Below are positions 11,715 to 11,815 of a stretch of DNA of 11,815 bases, in pieces (the first letter of the stretch is position 1; each line of letters opens with the position of its first letter). The stretch covers positions 1-11,815 of the forward strand of contig NZ_CAMLIX010000160.1 of the NCBI RefSeq assembly GCF_946479975.1. The letters run 5' to 3'. The translations under genes and the position numbers were made by a program. Source of the DNA: an uncultured Flavobacterium sp. (lineage in GTDB: Bacteria > Bacteroidota > Bacteroidia > Flavobacteriales > Flavobacteriaceae). Below the pieces are notes generated by a model. It was not told the origin of the DNA. It did not search any database and saw only the letters and a list, made by a program, of their open reading frames with translations.

Positions 11715-11815
11715 TTATTTTATTGTTATTACAGTTCTTCTATTTTTAGCTTTTCCTTCTGCAGATGTATTGTCTGAATCAGGGTTATCTGGACCAACAG
11801 AAGACGTTTCTATGT
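11715..11815 (-). CDS. Second OmpA-like protein, C-terminal end (partial)
   Basis: The last 32 residues of a second OmpA/MotB-domain protein; its 5' part lies beyond the right end. The visible end, GPDNPDSDNTSAEGKAKNRR followed by TVITIK, matches the end of the protein at 8510-9427 (GPDEPIGDNNTSEGKASNRR then TVITIK), including the NRR segment that closes the OmpA fold. The stop TAA is at 11717-11715. It is followed after 8 bases by HhH copy 2, the same gene order as in the first pair, which shows that the two-gene unit was duplicated as a whole. Confidence 0.85.
   Translation of the reverse strand, partial: IETSSVGPDNPDSDNTSAEGKAKNRRTVITIK

Overview
The window looks like the chromosome of a Flavobacterium or close relative (Bacteroidota). 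It is AT-rich, its promoters fit the Bacteroidota form (TTG, a spacer of about 17-23 bases, then TAnnTTTG), start codons sit in A-rich rather than Shine-Dalgarno contexts, and the proteins (type II MenB, CvfB-like S1 protein, DUF2853, YpdA) are of flavobacterial type. All family calls were made by reading the translations; no database search was possible.

Bases 1-7827 are a menaquinone (vitamin K2) block on the + strand: the end of menD, a DUF2853 gene, a CvfB-like S1 RNA-binding gene, a 0.9 kb gene-poor gap, menB, menA, a metallo-beta-lactamase-fold hydrolase of the UPF0173 type, a secreted TPR protein, and menC. MenD, MenC, MenB and MenA cover SEPHCHC synthesis, o-succinylbenzoate synthesis, naphthoate ring closure and prenylation. 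menE and menH are not in the window. DUF2853, the S1 protein, the hydrolase and the TPR protein are embedded in the block without an obvious menaquinone role.

Bases 7946-11815 are a different neighbourhood. On the - strand there is a pair of an inner-membrane-anchored protein with two OmpA-like domains and a small membrane-anchored coiled-coil protein ending in a helix-hairpin-helix (HhH) domain. A second, diverged copy of the same pair starts at 11107 and runs off the right end. Between the copies, on the + strand, lies a two-gene operon: a CYTH/triphosphate-tunnel enzyme and a YpdA-family flavoprotein. The 183-base divergent region holds a good promoter on each strand and two separate perfect inverted repeats.

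The gaps between genes are unusual. Several are built from short reiterated words folded into inverted repeats: heptad-like AATTCC words (1738-1940), GATT-ending words (3497-3597), and two tracts made of exactly phased 8-base words of the form NNNC[A/T][A/G]AG (6693-6779 and 7830-7939). A separate REP-like palindrome lies at 5289-5371, and a 150-base tandem repeat carrying an intact and a decayed terminator hairpin lies at 1738-2035. The two most interesting items are the octamer word tracts and the duplicated OmpA/HhH pair, which could link peptidoglycan to DNA across the inner membrane (inference).
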